DNA from: Gracilibacillus dipsosauri
GTDB taxonomy: Bacteria; Bacillota; Bacilli; Bacillales; Amphibacillaceae
Length of the DNA: 64,000 nucleotides
Reading direction: 5' to 3'
NCBI RefSeq assembly: GCF_003176895.1
Contig: NZ_QGTD01000018.1
Coordinates: 73,192 to 137,191 of the forward strand
The position numbers were made by a program, and so were the translations under genes. The stretch's first letter is position 1, and every line of letters begins with the position of its first letter. Below are positions 9,535 to 19,639 of the stretch, piece by piece. Below the pieces are notes generated by a model. The model saw nothing but the letters and a program-made list of their open reading frames with translations. It made no database searches and had not been told where the DNA came from.

Positions 9535-11361
9535 ATGAAAGGTTTACTAAAATTTATTACATGTGGAAGTGTCGATGATGGTAAGTCAACTTTAATTGGA
9601 CATATGCTGTATGATGCAAAGCTATTATTTGCAGATCAAGAAAAAGCTTTAGAACTAGATTCTAAGGTTGGTAGTCGAGGGGGAGAGATTGATTATTCAC
9701 TCCTATTAGATGGGTTAATGGCAGAGCGTGAGCAAGGGATCACGATAGATGTCGCCTATCGCTACTTCACGACAGACAACCGTTCCTTTATTGTGGCCGA
9801 TACTCCAGGTCATGAGGAATATACAAGAAATATGGCAGTAGGGGCATCCTTTGCTGATTTAGCAGTTATACTCGTAGATGCAACGAAAGGTGTGATTTCT
9901 CAAACAAAACGTCATGCCCGAATTTGTTCCTTAATGGGAATTAAGCATATCGTATTAGCTGTAAATAAAATGGATTTAATTGGCTATGATCAAAAACGTT
10001 TTGAAGAAATTAAACATGATTTTCATCAATTAACCTACGGATTTCATTTAGAAAGTATTCAAGTTATCCCAGTCTCTGCAACAGAAGGGGATAATATTAC
10101 TAAAAAGTCAGACAATACGCCATGGTATGATGGCAAAGCCTTATTACCTCATTTAGAGGATATCAATGTTACAGATGATGCAGACCAAGAAGAATTTCTC
10201 TTACCTGTTCAACGTGTTAGCCGTCCAAACCATACCTTTAGAGGGTTCCAAGGGCAAATTGAAGCAGGAAAGATTAAAGTCGGTGACGAAATTGTTGCTC
10301 TCCCGAGTAGAGAAAAAGCTAAGGTGAAAAGCATCCTCGTAACAGATCAAGAAGTAGAGGAAGCTGTCTATGGTCAGCCTGTTACGGTTCAATTAGATCG
10401 AGAAGTGGATGTCTCTCGTGGCTGTGTCTTGACTACCTCGGATCAGATTCAAGTTGCCGATATGTTCACCGCAACGATACTATGGATGGATGATACAGAA
10501 CTAGTGGAAGGGCGTAATTACTTAGTGAAGGTAGGAACGAAATTACTACCTGGAACGGTTATGTCGATTAAGCATAAAATAGATATTAATTCAGGAAAAG
10601 AAGTGCCTGCCGATCGTATCTTTAAAAATGAATTAGTAGCGTGCGATATTTCCCTTTCCGAAAATATGATATTTGATACCTTTGAAAATAATGAGTCATT
10701 AGGTGGTTTAATTCTGATTGATCGAGTGACCAATATGACCTCTGCCTGTGGTGTTATTAAGCATTCATTACGTCGTTCTACCAATGTAGTATGGCAAGAA
10801 ACGGATATCACCCGAGAGATTAGAGCACAGCAAAAAGGTCAAAAGCCTCTTACCCTTTGGTTTACTGGCTTATCAGGCTCTGGTAAATCGACACTTGCTA
10901 ATGAGGTAGAGAAACGTTTAGTTTCAACAGGACATCATACGATGCTTTTAGATGGAGATAATGTTCGCCATGGTTTAAACAAAAACTTGGGCTTCAAGGA
11001 ACAGGATCGTGTCGAGAATATTCGTCGAATTTCAGAGGTAGCGAAGCTAATGAATGATGCGGGGCTGATCACCTTGACCTCGTTTATTTCTCCATATGAA
11101 AGTGATCGTCGTAATGCGAGAGAAATCATTGGAGAAGAATATATCGAAATCTATGTGAGTACACCTTTAGAGGAATGTGAAAAACGAGATGTCAAAGGAT
11201 TATATAAGAAGGCAAGGGCAGGAGAGATCCCTAACTTTACTGGCATTTCTAGTCCATATGAAGCACCGAAGAACCCTGAGGTAGAAATTGATACAAGTAA
11301 GTATTCCCTAGAGGAAGCAACCGATTATGTGGTAAAAGAGATCATGAAATATTTAGATTAG
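9535..11361 (+). CDS. cysNC: Bifunctional sulfate adenylyltransferase GTPase subunit / APS kinase (CysN-CysC fusion)
   Basis: The 608-residue fusion makes PAPS from sulfate together with CysD. N-terminal GTPase: P-loop GSVDDGKST (11-19), DTPGHEEY (from 89), NKMD (144-147), then EF-Tu-like beta-barrel domains. C-terminal APS kinase from about 430: P-loop GLSGSGKST (445-453), DGDNVRHGLN, FISPYESDR and the KGLYKKARAGEI loop. The frame is open back to 9445, but the ATG at 9535, one base after the cysD stop, gives the normal CysN N-terminus; ribosome binding may use AGAGAGGGG in the end of cysD. The same fusion occurs in NodQ-type proteins that supply PAPS for sulfating sugars. Confidence 0.95.
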   Translation: MKGLLKFITCGSVDDGKSTLIGHMLYDAKLLFADQEKALELDSKVGSRGGEIDYSLLLDGLMAEREQGITIDVAYRYFTTDNRSFIVADTPGHEEYTRNMAVGASFADLAVILVDATKGVISQTKRHARICSLMGIKHIVLAVNKMDLIGYDQKRFEEIKHDFHQLTYGFHLESIQVIPVSATEGDNITKKSDNTPWYDGKALLPHLEDINVTDDADQEEFLLPVQRVSRPNHTFRGFQGQIEAGKIKVGDEIVALPSREKAKVKSILVTDQEVEEAVYGQPVTVQLDREVDVSRGCVLTTSDQIQVADMFTATILWMDDTELVEGRNYLVKVGTKLLPGTVMSIKHKIDINSGKEVPADRIFKNELVACDISLSENMIFDTFENNESLGGLILIDRVTNMTSACGVIKHSLRRSTNVVWQETDITREIRAQQKGQKPLTLWFTGLSGSGKSTLANEVEKRLVSTGHHTMLLDGDNVRHGLNKNLGFKEQDRVENIRRISEVAKLMNDAGLITLTSFISPYESDRRNAREIIGEEYIEIYVSTPLEECEKRDVKGLYKKARAGEIPNFTGISSPYEAPKNPEVEIDTSKYSLEEATDYVVKEIMKYLD

Positions 11362-11369
11362 ACATTAGA

Positions 11370-11406
11370 GAAAGCTACTATCAAAAGTAAAATGGTAGTA
11401 GCTTTC
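11370..11406 (+). terminator. Hairpin between cysNC and the SLC13 permease
   Basis: A 13-bp stem (GAAAGCTACTATC with GGTAGTAGCTTTC, one G-U pair) encloses an 11-base A-rich loop. No run of T follows, so it may be a weak terminator, an mRNA processing site or a stabiliser rather than a full stop. Confidence 0.45.
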
Positions 11407-11464
11407 CTAGGATATACATAACTTTTTTGATAAAACATATGCCCGAAAGGGGTGATCTCCTTCG

Positions 11465-13243
11465 ATGACTCTAGAAATGGTTTTTGTATTATCTATGATT
11501 ATATTGATGTTTGCGGCACTTTTACTAGAATTGGCAAGGCCTGATATCATTGTTTTCTCGGCATTAGTCATTTTTGTGCTAACAGGCTTATTAACGCCAG
11601 AAGAAGCCTTTAATGGTTTTTCCAATCAAGGTATGCTGACGATTGCCCTTCTATTTATCGTAGCAGGGGCTGTACAGAAGCACGGAATCATTGACCGAAT
11701 AATGAAAAAGTGGTTGAACAAAGGAAAGCATGTAAAAGGATCGATGATTCGTTTTTTTATCCCGTTATCTCTATCTTCTGCTTTTCTCAATAATACACCT
11801 ATTGTCGTCACCTTTACGCCTATGATCAAAAAATGGTGTGAGGAGAAGGGGATTGCTCCTTCTAAATTTCTAATCCCCTTATCTTATTTTACGATATTAG
11901 GTGGAACGATTACATTGATGGGTACCTCTACGAATCTAGTTGTTCACGGGATGTTATTAGATTTTGATCTAGAAGGTTTTAGTCTCTTTCAATTAGCTAT
12001 CGTCGGAATTCCGATTACGATCGTTGGCTTTCTTTATCTATTCACGGTCGGCTACCAGTTGCTGCCATCTAATCGTGGTTTTCGTGATCAAATTCAGTCC
12101 GATACGAAGGAATATATGGCCGAAATGACGGTGAAAAAAGAGTTCCCTCATGTGAATAAATCGGTACAGGAAGCTGGATTGCGTGAATTAAAGGGCTTAT
12201 ATTTAGTAGAGATCATCCGAGAAAATGAACGTATCTCTCCAGTTAAATCGACAACGATTATCAAGGCTGGGGATCGATTAATCTTTACCGGACTTATTTC
12301 CACGATTGCAGAGCTACAACATATGAGAGGACTTCAGCTAGAGACAGGCTCCCATTTAGAATTAGATGATTTAGAAAATAGCCATGTAGAATTGGTGGAG
12401 GCCGTGGTCTCTCATCAATCATCCTTACTATCAAAATCGATTAAGCAATCCCAATTCCGCTCCAAATTCGATGCAGGTGTCATAGCCGTCCATCGAAATA
12501 ATGAGCGAATTAAAAGTAAAATAGGCGATATTATTTTACGCCCTGGGGATGTGCTACTTTTGCTAGCGGGTTCTGATTTTATTAGGACTTATCAGCAATC
12601 GTCCGACTTTTATGTCGTATCCTCTTTAGATACTCCTTCTAATCTGCAGGGAAATCAAAAGAAAGGTCTGTTTTCCATAGGTGTTTTACTCTTGATGATT
12701 TTTATGGTGACGGTCGGTTGGTTAAGTATGTTCAAGGCAATGCTACTTGCCGTCCTCGTCCTGCTCGTTACGAAAACCATTACCGCAGAAGAAGCCAAAA
12801 AGAACATTCAATTTCATGTTTTGCTATTAATTGCTAGTGCTTTTGGGATTGGGATGGCGATGACAAAATCTGGTCTCGCAAAATGGATTGCCGATGGTAT
12901 GCTATCTATAGGCGAGCCTTATGGTATAGTGGTACTTATTTTACTCGTATACTTGCTAACCAATATTTTTACAGAATTAATCACCAATAGTGCTGCGGCT
13001 GTCTTGATGCTTCCGATTGGAATTGAAATGGCATCTAGCCTTGGGGTAGATTATATGGGATTTGCTGTCACGATTGCGATAGCAGCATCGGCAAGTTTTA
13101 TTACCCCAATTGGTTATCAGACGAATTTAATTGTATATGGACCTGGAGGCTATCGGTTCATCGATTATATCAAAGTCGGTACACCTTTGAGCTTGTTAGT
13201 AATGATTGTAACGGTAAGTATTGTCAATGTTGTTTGGTTTTAA
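11465..13243 (+). CDS. SLC13/DASS family permease with two RCK-C domains, probable sulfate importer
   Basis: The 592-residue membrane protein has two transmembrane halves separated by a soluble stretch (about 205-400). That stretch carries two TrkA-C/RCK_C units, marked by the paired features IIKAGDRLIFTGL and ILRPGDVLLLLAG. The first half contains the SNxxTVA-like hairpin region LNNTPIVVTFTPM and GTSTNLVVHG; the second repeats it as TNSAAAVLMLPIG and IGYQTNLIVYGPGG, the two substrate-binding hairpins of the DASS fold. The start at 11465 follows AAGGGGTGATC. The family imports sulfate, dicarboxylates or other anions. Flanked by cysNC and cysQ, sulfate is the best guess; arsenite-type roles are less likely. 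Confidence 0.82.
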   Translation: MTLEMVFVLSMIILMFAALLLELARPDIIVFSALVIFVLTGLLTPEEAFNGFSNQGMLTIALLFIVAGAVQKHGIIDRIMKKWLNKGKHVKGSMIRFFIPLSLSSAFLNNTPIVVTFTPMIKKWCEEKGIAPSKFLIPLSYFTILGGTITLMGTSTNLVVHGMLLDFDLEGFSLFQLAIVGIPITIVGFLYLFTVGYQLLPSNRGFRDQIQSDTKEYMAEMTVKKEFPHVNKSVQEAGLRELKGLYLVEIIRENERISPVKSTTIIKAGDRLIFTGLISTIAELQHMRGLQLETGSHLELDDLENSHVELVEAVVSHQSSLLSKSIKQSQFRSKFDAGVIAVHRNNERIKSKIGDIILRPGDVLLLLAGSDFIRTYQQSSDFYVVSSLDTPSNLQGNQKKGLFSIGVLLLMIFMVTVGWLSMFKAMLLAVLVLLVTKTITAEEAKKNIQFHVLLLIASAFGIGMAMTKSGLAKWIADGMLSIGEPYGIVVLILLVYLLTNIFTELITNSAAAVLMLPIGIEMASSLGVDYMGFAVTIAIAASASFITPIGYQTNLIVYGPGGYRFIDYIKVGTPLSLLVMIVTVSIVNVVWF

Positions 13244-13268
13244 TCACATAATAAAGGTGGGCATAAAA

Positions 13269-14060
13269 ATGAAAAATCATATGTTCGATTTGTTTCAAGT
13301 GTGTCTAGACGCAGGAAAAGAAATATTAGATGTTTATGCACAGGATTTTGATGTGGAATTTAAAGAAGATGACTCCCCGTTAACGCTAGCGGATAAGCGA
13401 GCACATCAAGCAATAGAAAGTGGATTGGCTAGAATCGATTCATCCATCCCTGTATTAAGTGAAGAAGGAAGAGCTATTCCTTATGAAGAGCGAAAGGGGT
13501 GGAAGCAATTTTGGCTAGTGGATCCGCTCGATGGGACGAAGGAGTTTGTGAAGAAGAATGGGGAATTTACCGTTAATATTGCATTAATAGATGATAAGTA
13601 CCCTGTATTAGGAGTGATTTATGCTCCTGCTTTAGATACCTTCTACTTTGGAGAGCAAGGACAAGGTGCTTATAAGCTAGAAAAGGCATCAGAGCAAGAG
13701 ATTACTAAGCTTGATGATTTACTAGAAAAAAGCATTCTATTGCCGAGTGTAAAAGATAAGGATGCCATTCATGTAGTGGCAAGTCGCTCCCATATGTCTA
13801 AGGAAACAGAGGATTTTATTAATGAATTAGATGGTAACGTGGACGTTGTATCATCTGGAAGCTCACTAAAATTTTGCTTAGTAGCGGAAGGAAAAGCGGA
13901 TTACTATCCACGATATGCTCCAACCATGGAATGGGATACAGGAGCAGGTCAAGCGATTGTAGAAGCTTCTGGTGGAAGTGTTACAAGACATGAAGATGGA
14001 GAGCGATTCTACTATAATCGAGAAGAATTGTTGAATGGTTGGTTTTTAGCTAAAAGATAA
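13269..14060 (+). CDS. cysQ: 3'(2'),5'-bisphosphate nucleotidase
   Basis: The 263-residue protein belongs to the inositol-monophosphatase fold. It has the metal-binding motif DPLDGT at 85-90 and the C-terminal signature WDTGAGQAI from 222; LSEEG supplies the upstream glutamates. CysQ removes PAP, the by-product of PAPS-using sulfotransferases and of PAPS reductase. Open frame reaches back to 13221, overlapping the permease, but AAAGGTGG eight bases before the ATG at 13269 sets the start. With no PAPS reductase nearby, its presence fits a PAP load from sulfotransfer. A general IMPase is possible, but length and motifs match CysQ. Confidence 0.9.
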   Translation: MKNHMFDLFQVCLDAGKEILDVYAQDFDVEFKEDDSPLTLADKRAHQAIESGLARIDSSIPVLSEEGRAIPYEERKGWKQFWLVDPLDGTKEFVKKNGEFTVNIALIDDKYPVLGVIYAPALDTFYFGEQGQGAYKLEKASEQEITKLDDLLEKSILLPSVKDKDAIHVVASRSHMSKETEDFINELDGNVDVVSSGSSLKFCLVAEGKADYYPRYAPTMEWDTGAGQAIVEASGGSVTRHEDGERFYYNREELLNGWFLAKR

Positions 14061-14080
14061 AAAGGGTGAAGGTGATAATG

Positions 14081-15247
14081 ATGAAAATAACAGTAGCGGG
14101 GACAGGCTATGTCGGATTATCGAATGCGGTTTTATTAGCACAGCATAATGAAGTAATCGCACTAGATATTGTGCAGGATAAAGTAGATATGATTAACAGC
14201 AAGAAATCGCCGATTGTAGATGAAGAGATTCAGCAATTTTTAGAGACAAAACCTCTCCATCTCGTAGCAACGACTGATGCTCAAAAAGCTTACCAGGATG
14301 CGGAGTTTGTCATTATATCGACACCGACGAACTATGATCCAGACCGCAATTACTTCGATACGTCATCTGTTGAAAATGTAATAGAAACAGTGCTCGACAT
14401 TAACCGAGATGTAGTAATGGTGATTAAATCTACCATTCCTGTTGGCTATACACTAGAATTACGCAAAAAATATAAGACGAATAATATTATTTTCTCCCCA
14501 GAGTTTTTACGCGAAGGACAGGCGTTATATGATAATCTATATCCGTCACGAATCGTTGTCGGAGAACAATCTAATCGAGCAAAGGTTTTTGCCAATCTAT
14601 TGGCTGATGCAGCGATTAAGGAAAAGATTGATATCCTATTTACAGATTCCACCGAAGCGGAAGCTATTAAACTATTTGCGAATACGTATTTGGCCATGCG
14701 CGTTGCATTTTTTAATGAGTTAGATACCTATGCAGAGGTCCGTGGCTTAAATACGAAGCAGATCATTGAAGGAGTGGGCCTAGATCCACGTATTGGGACC
14801 CATTATAATAACCCTTCGTTTGGATATGGTGGCTACTGTCTGCCAAAGGATACGAAGCAGCTCCTAGCTAATTACGAGGATGTTCCTAACAATATTATGC
14901 AGGCCATCGTAGATGCCAATCGAACACGAAAGGACCATGTAGCAGACAGCATTATCGCCAAAAAGCCTAACATTGTTGGTATTTACCGTCTCACGATGAA
15001 AACGAACTCTGATAACTTTAGACAATCTGCTATTCAGGGTGTGATGAAGCGAATAAAAGCAGAGGGGATTGAAGTGGTTGTGTACGAACCTGTATTGCAG
15101 GAAGAAAAATTCTATGGATCGAGAGTAATCAAGAATTTTAAAGAATTTAAGGAAATATCGGATGTTATCGTGGCAAACCGACTAACAGATGATATAAAGG
15201 ATGTTTCGGAGAAGGTTTATACTCGGGATTTGTTTAGTAGAGATTAA
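14081..15247 (+). CDS. ugd: UDP-glucose 6-dehydrogenase
   Basis: The 388-residue NAD-dependent enzyme oxidises UDP-glucose (or UDP-HexNAc) to the uronate. It has the dinucleotide motif GTGYVGLS at 7-14, [23 protein letters not shown]-like [13 protein letters not shown], and the catalytic cysteine C253 in [13 protein letters not shown]. Length and motif spacing follow the short Ugd class found in Escherichia coli. GTG 14066, ATG 14078 and ATG 14081 are all in frame; GGTGA five bases ahead of 14081 and the family N-terminus favour 14081. It closes the locus, 20 bp after cysQ and just before a strong hairpin, and would provide UDP-glucuronate for the polysaccharide. Confidence 0.93.
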   Translation: MKITVAGTGYVGLSNAVLLAQHNEVIALDIVQDKVDMINSKKSPIVDEEIQQFLETKPLHLVATTDAQKAYQDAEFVIISTPTNYDPDRNYFDTSSVENVIETVLDINRDVVMVIKSTIPVGYTLELRKKYKTNNIIFSPEFLREGQALYDNLYPSRIVVGEQSNRAKVFANLLADAAIKEKIDILFTDSTEAEAIKLFANTYLAMRVAFFNELDTYAEVRGLNTKQIIEGVGLDPRIGTHYNNPSFGYGGYCLPKDTKQLLANYEDVPNNIMQAIVDANRTRKDHVADSIIAKKPNIVGIYRLTMKTNSDNFRQSAIQGVMKRIKAEGIEVVVYEPVLQEEKFYGSRVIKNFKEFKEISDVIVANRLTDDIKDVSEKVYTRDLFSRD

Positions 15248-15270
15248 TGCTGAATGAACTAGATACGCTT

Positions 15271-15310
15271 AATTAACCAATTGCTCATTCCTTTGAGTAA
15301 TTGGTTAATT
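15271..15310 (+). terminator. Hairpin terminator closing the polysaccharide/sulfate locus
   Basis: Seventeen paired bases (AATTAACCAATTGCTCA with TGAGTAATTGGTTAATT, one G-U) around a six-base loop, followed by a short T-containing tail. It lies 23 bp after ugd and is the first strong stop after the flippase and cys genes. Confidence 0.7.
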
Positions 15311-15390
15311 TACATTAACAGACATCTGTAGTGACAGCAACGGATGTAATTCGTAAAAGAATCTACGTTGTGCAAGAAAGGGGGATTTTA

Positions 15391-16134
15391 ATGAGGATTT
15401 TTGATGCGCATTTTCATATTATTGATTTTGATTTTCCGATTATCGAAAACCAGGGATACACACCACCTAGCTATGTTGTAACAGATTATCAAAAAGAAAC
15501 TATGGATTTAAATGTATTAGGTGGAGCCATTGTGTCTGGATCTTTCCAAGGATTTGATCAAAACTACTTATTAAAAGCACTTAAGCAAATGGGAGAGGCA
15601 TTTTGTGGCGTTACACAATTGCCAGTTACTGTAACTGATGAGGAAATTATTAGCCTACATAACCATGGTGTAAGGGCCTTACGATTTAATATCAAACGAG
15701 GTGGTTCAGAAGATTTATCGAAGCTCGATTACTTTGCTAAAAGAGTTTATGATTTGGTTGGGTGGCATAGTGAACTTTACATTGATGCGAAGGATTTATC
15801 CGATATTTCGTCAACTATTGAAAAAATGCCTGCTATATCAATTGATCATTTAGGATTATCTGAAGATGGATTACCATATTTATTAAAACTCGTGGATAAA
15901 GGTATTAGAGTGAAAGCCACTGGTTTTGGTCGTGTAGAATTGAATATTGAAAATGCCTTAAAAACAATTTATGATATTAATCCTGATGCCCTTATGTTTG
16001 GAACCGATTTGCCTTCTACAAGAGCGAAAAGACCCTTTGAGTACAAAGACATTGAATTGATTCAAAATTTATTTGATGAAAAAGCTGCCGATAAGATATT
16101 GTATAGGAATGCTTTAGAATGGTACTCGAATTAA
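15391..16134 (+). CDS. Amidohydrolase-2 family TIM-barrel hydrolase
   Basis: The 247-residue protein opens with the metal-binding DAHFHI motif (residues 5-10). It has strand-end histidine and aspartate motifs typical of the PF04909 amidohydrolases, including SIDHLGL and FGTDLPSTRA (about 208-217, with the catalytic-type aspartate). It is shorter than many relatives. The ATG at 15391 has AAAGGGGG eight bases upstream; the frame extends to 15331 without a ribosome site. It appears to be a single-gene unit between two strong inverted repeats. Substrate unknown; relatives act on lactones, cyclic amides or decarboxylate aromatic acids. Confidence 0.75.
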   Translation: MRIFDAHFHIIDFDFPIIENQGYTPPSYVVTDYQKETMDLNVLGGAIVSGSFQGFDQNYLLKALKQMGEAFCGVTQLPVTVTDEEIISLHNHGVRALRFNIKRGGSEDLSKLDYFAKRVYDLVGWHSELYIDAKDLSDISSTIEKMPAISIDHLGLSEDGLPYLLKLVDKGIRVKATGFGRVELNIENALKTIYDINPDALMFGTDLPSTRAKRPFEYKDIELIQNLFDEKAADKILYRNALEWYSN

Positions 16135-16146
16135 TTCGAGTACCAT
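16119..16146. repeat. Perfect 28-bp palindrome over the amidohydrolase stop codon
   Basis: The two 14-base arms, ATGGTACTCGAATT and its exact complement, meet with no spacer; the stop codon TAA sits at the centre. No T-run follows. It could fold as a hairpin in the mRNA or bind a dimeric protein. Confidence 0.6.
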
Positions 16147-16219
16147 CATCTGGGAATATATTTAGATAATAGGCTAAATAGAAAAGATTTATATTACATA
16201 ATGAAAGGTGTGATCTCTT

Positions 16220-16684
16220 ATGGCATATAAACTAAATGACGGAAATAAAGTAGGTTTTGTTTTACGGAAAAAGTCTATGCAGAGGAGATGTCACATTGAA
16301 GTCGGAGAAAGAAAAATTTGAGAAGAAAGCTGACTACAAAATTGGCTAAATGAATTTGAAAACCGTTATCCATCTCAGCATCGCCATGACAAAGGAAAAA
16401 TAGGTATGAGCGAACGTACGCGGGAGCGGTTTGATAGTCTAGTAGATAAACACCAAGAGTTAGCACTTACAGATACTGCCCACGTTTTTGGAGTGTTTAG
16501 AAGGGAAGATGGTGTACACTTAGGTATGGTCGATTTTTCAACTTTAGCTAGAGATGATTTTCAATGGGGAAGAATAGGATATACCATCCATAATCAGTAT
16601 TGGAGAATAGGTTACGGTAAAGAAGCAGTAGAAGCAGCTGATTACTGCCTTACCAGCCTTGCCATGTTTTTTACCACTGAATGA
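16220..16684 (+). pseudogene. Broken GNAT (RimJ/RimL-type) acetyltransferase
   Basis: A good ribosome site (AAAGGTGTGATC) precedes ATG 16220, but the frame breaks early. Protein-like stretches continue in other frames: KVYAEEMSH, then KSEKEKFEKKADYKI, then WLNEFENRYPSQHRHD. From about 16345 one frame runs to 16684 and reads HVFGVFRREDGVHLGMVDFS and YTIHNQYWRIGYGKEAVEAA, the acetyl-CoA binding part of a GNAT enzyme. The C-terminal end of the fold is missing. At least two frameshifts and a 3' truncation are needed to explain this, so it is a decaying gene rather than a short ORF. The visible 92-residue frame at 16406 is only its middle. Confidence 0.72.
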
Positions 16685-16936
16685 CAAGGAATTTATCACT
16701 CATTGCCATTGTGTTTACCAATAAATTTGTAAAGCCCTACAGACATCGTTTCTAATGAGCTGTTGTAGCTTTAAAATAAAATTGCGACGTTTGTAAAAAA
16801 GATGCGATGTTTTACCCTTTAGATTTGAGTTGTCCAAAGGGATTTTTACGGTTACTATAAAATCAAGAATTATTCCATTATCGGGTCATATTGTGGAATA
16901 GGGAAGGCATGCACTTTCTTGGAGAACTATGGAAAT
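16685..16936. other. Gene-free stretch
   Basis: No convincing gene on either strand. A short plus-strand stretch near 16790-16855 reads CDVCKKDAMFYPLDLSCPKG but has no start or ribosome site and is probably a relic or chance. Confidence 0.4.
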
Positions 16937-16980
16937 AGGCTTAGGCTACATTTCAGAAGAATAGCCTAAGCCTTTTTGTT
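16937..16980. terminator. Intrinsic terminator, possibly two-way
   Basis: Twelve paired bases (AGGCTTAGGCTA with TAGCCTAAGCCT) and a 13-base loop, followed on the plus strand by TTTTTGTTTTG. It lies 47 bp past the minus-strand aldo-keto reductase stop, so it may serve that gene as well, although the T-run is better on the plus strand. Confidence 0.8.
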
Positions 16981-17020
16981 TTGATTTTATATAACCATTT
17001 CAAACAATAAATCAGTTCAA

Positions 17021-17986
<966 letters not shown>

Positions 17987-18203
17987 TAGAATGTCCTCCT
18001 TTGATTCGTGATATGCTTTTATCTTAACGAATAAACTTGGCTATAACCACTGCATGTTTATACTATTAATGTTATTAACAGGATTTAAAAATTGCCCATA
18101 TTAAAACACCTGTATCAACCAGTTAAGTTGAACAAATCATTTTATCTTAAGCAAATTGAAAGCTATACTGGTAATGCAATGAGAAAGGAATGAATCAAGT
18201 ATT

Positions 18204-18989
18204 ATGCAAAAAAGTGTACATTCTAAGGTATTTGGCCAATTTTTAAAGTCCAGGCGAGAACGGGTTCGGCCTGAAGAAGCCGGTATTCACATGACCTCGG
18301 GAAGACGAAGAACTCCGGGTCTGCGCCGGGAAGAGGTTGCTTATCTTAGCCACGTTAGTGTGACGTATTATACATGGTTAGAACAGGGAAAAGACATTCA
18401 CCCTTCACGGGAGGTTTTAATGAATATTGGCCAGGCGTTACAGCTTAGTCCTGACGAGAAAGAACATCTTTTCAATTTAGCGTATAATGAAGCATTATCA
18501 TTGCCGAATGAAGAACAATATAATGATTCATTACAAGTCACAATCGACGATTTACCATTTCCATCCTTCATTACAGATCAGCGTTCCAAGGTTATTTTTT
18601 GGAATCGAGGGGCCGAAACAATGCTTTTTCCGTTTTCTTCTTGTGCTTCCGAAGAACGGTATTTACTACAACTCCTATTTTTGGAGGAAAGTATTCGGGA
18701 TCGTATTCAAAATTGGGACGAGTTTTCAACCTATTCGGTTGCAGTCTTTCGGGGCATTTATGACCGCTTTCCGGAGGACCCCATTCTTAATCAACTCGTT
18801 GTAAATCTAAAACAGCAAAGCAAGTTGTTTCAAAATCTATGGGAACAGCATCACATTGAGCAGAAGAAGGTTAGTTTTATTTCGATAAATAACGAGCAAG
18901 GCCAAACCAATCATTTCCGCATTCATTCCGCTACTCACGTGGATGGAAACGAAGATCTTTTTTGGTGTATGTATGTTCCTGTCTCTTAA
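18204..18989 (+). CDS. MmyB-like helix-turn-helix transcriptional regulator
   Basis: The 261-residue protein has an N-terminal Xre-type DNA-binding domain (about 9-82). It carries the hallmark RRTPGLRREEVAYLSHVSVTYY and WLEQGKDIHPS of the MmyB/actinomycete-style regulators. An MmyB ligand-binding (PAS-like) domain follows from about 105, with FPSFITDQRSKVIFWNRGAE and the terminal FRIHSATHVDGNEDLFWCMYVP. It is divergent from the aldo-keto reductase and is the likely regulator of it. ATG 18204 follows GAAAGGAATGAATC. Fatty acids bind some family members; the ligand here is unknown. Confidence 0.85.
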   Translation: MQKSVHSKVFGQFLKSRRERVRPEEAGIHMTSGRRRTPGLRREEVAYLSHVSVTYYTWLEQGKDIHPSREVLMNIGQALQLSPDEKEHLFNLAYNEALSLPNEEQYNDSLQVTIDDLPFPSFITDQRSKVIFWNRGAETMLFPFSSCASEERYLLQLLFLEESIRDRIQNWDEFSTYSVAVFRGIYDRFPEDPILNQLVVNLKQQSKLFQNLWEQHHIEQKKVSFISINNEQGQTNHFRIHSATHVDGNEDLFWCMYVPVS

Positions 18990-19278
18990 AGTACTGTCCA
19001 CAGCAAATTTTAACGTGTGGTTAAATTCACCCTTGAGCTTCCTCAACGGGCGCGATTGTTGAAGATCAAAGGTAGAAAATAATCAAACTTTATTTTAAAC
19101 TAACAGCTGTAGGGCTTTAATATTGCTTTCAAATTCTTGATAATTCTTTTTCCATCAAATTAGCAGAGAGTGTCGGTATGGAGTATGAATGTAAAAGAAA
19201 AAGGTTTATATTCGAGTTTGGAGAATGGACAGATAATCTAATTTATTATAAAAATTCTAATGAATAAGATTTCATTAG
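18990..19278. other. Gene-free stretch
   Basis: No supported gene. A short reading frame starting at ATG 19187 encodes about 18 residues after GGAG but has no recognisable relative. Confidence 0.35.
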
Positions 19279-19313
19279 AAAAAGCGATTGTTCAAGGAAC
19301 AGTCGCTTTTTTA
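19279..19313. terminator. Strong intrinsic terminator
   Basis: Fifteen paired bases (AAAAAGCGATTGTTC with GAACAGTCGCTTTTT, one G-U) with a 3-base loop. Because A and T runs flank both sides it can act on either strand. Confidence 0.8.
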
Positions 19314-19400
19314 CTAACTTGTGGCTTAGTGGAAAATTAAGTCTCAAGCAGTAGGAATGTTGTCCAACAGATGTAATAAATGAAGGATATAAGTGATAAC

Positions 19401-19590
19401 GGACAAAAAGAGTGGAATCGCACCTCAAATTGCCCAATATAAAAAGGTATCGGACAAAAAGAGTGGGCCCGCATTTCAAACTGTCCAATATAATCGGATA
19501 TTGGCCAAAAGGAGAGGAATCGCATCTCGAGCTGTCTAATATAATCAGATATCAGACAAAGTGAGTGGAGCCGCATCTCAAACTATTTTC
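19401..19590. repeat. 51-bp tandem repeat array, locus 1 (about 3.7 units)
   Basis: Units start at 19401, 19452, 19503 and 19554 (partial), each 51 bp. The unit begins GGACAAAAAGAGTGG, continues through CGCATCTCAAACTGTCC and ends AATATAATCGGATATC. Across the junctions an inverted repeat of the type TGTCCAATAT / ATATTGGACA forms. Related arrays with the same period lie at 26137-26241 and 47675-47816. Overlapping minus-strand ORFs here are by-products of the repeat. Confidence 0.85.
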
Positions 19591-19639
19591 GTTCCGTGAA
19601 TAGTTATTACAATGTTGCTTTTTTGCAACAGACAAAAAT

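Noticed and set aside
1-15310. Possible CRISPR array or phage genes in the AT-rich polysaccharide region
   Set aside because: No regularly spaced identical repeats and no cas or phage protein signatures; the AT-richness is typical of polymerase and transferase genes.
19246-19576. Minus-strand ORFs of about 80 residues over the first repeat array
   Set aside because: They have no ribosome sites, consist of translated 51-bp repeats, and repeat the same short peptide; the DNA repeat explains them.
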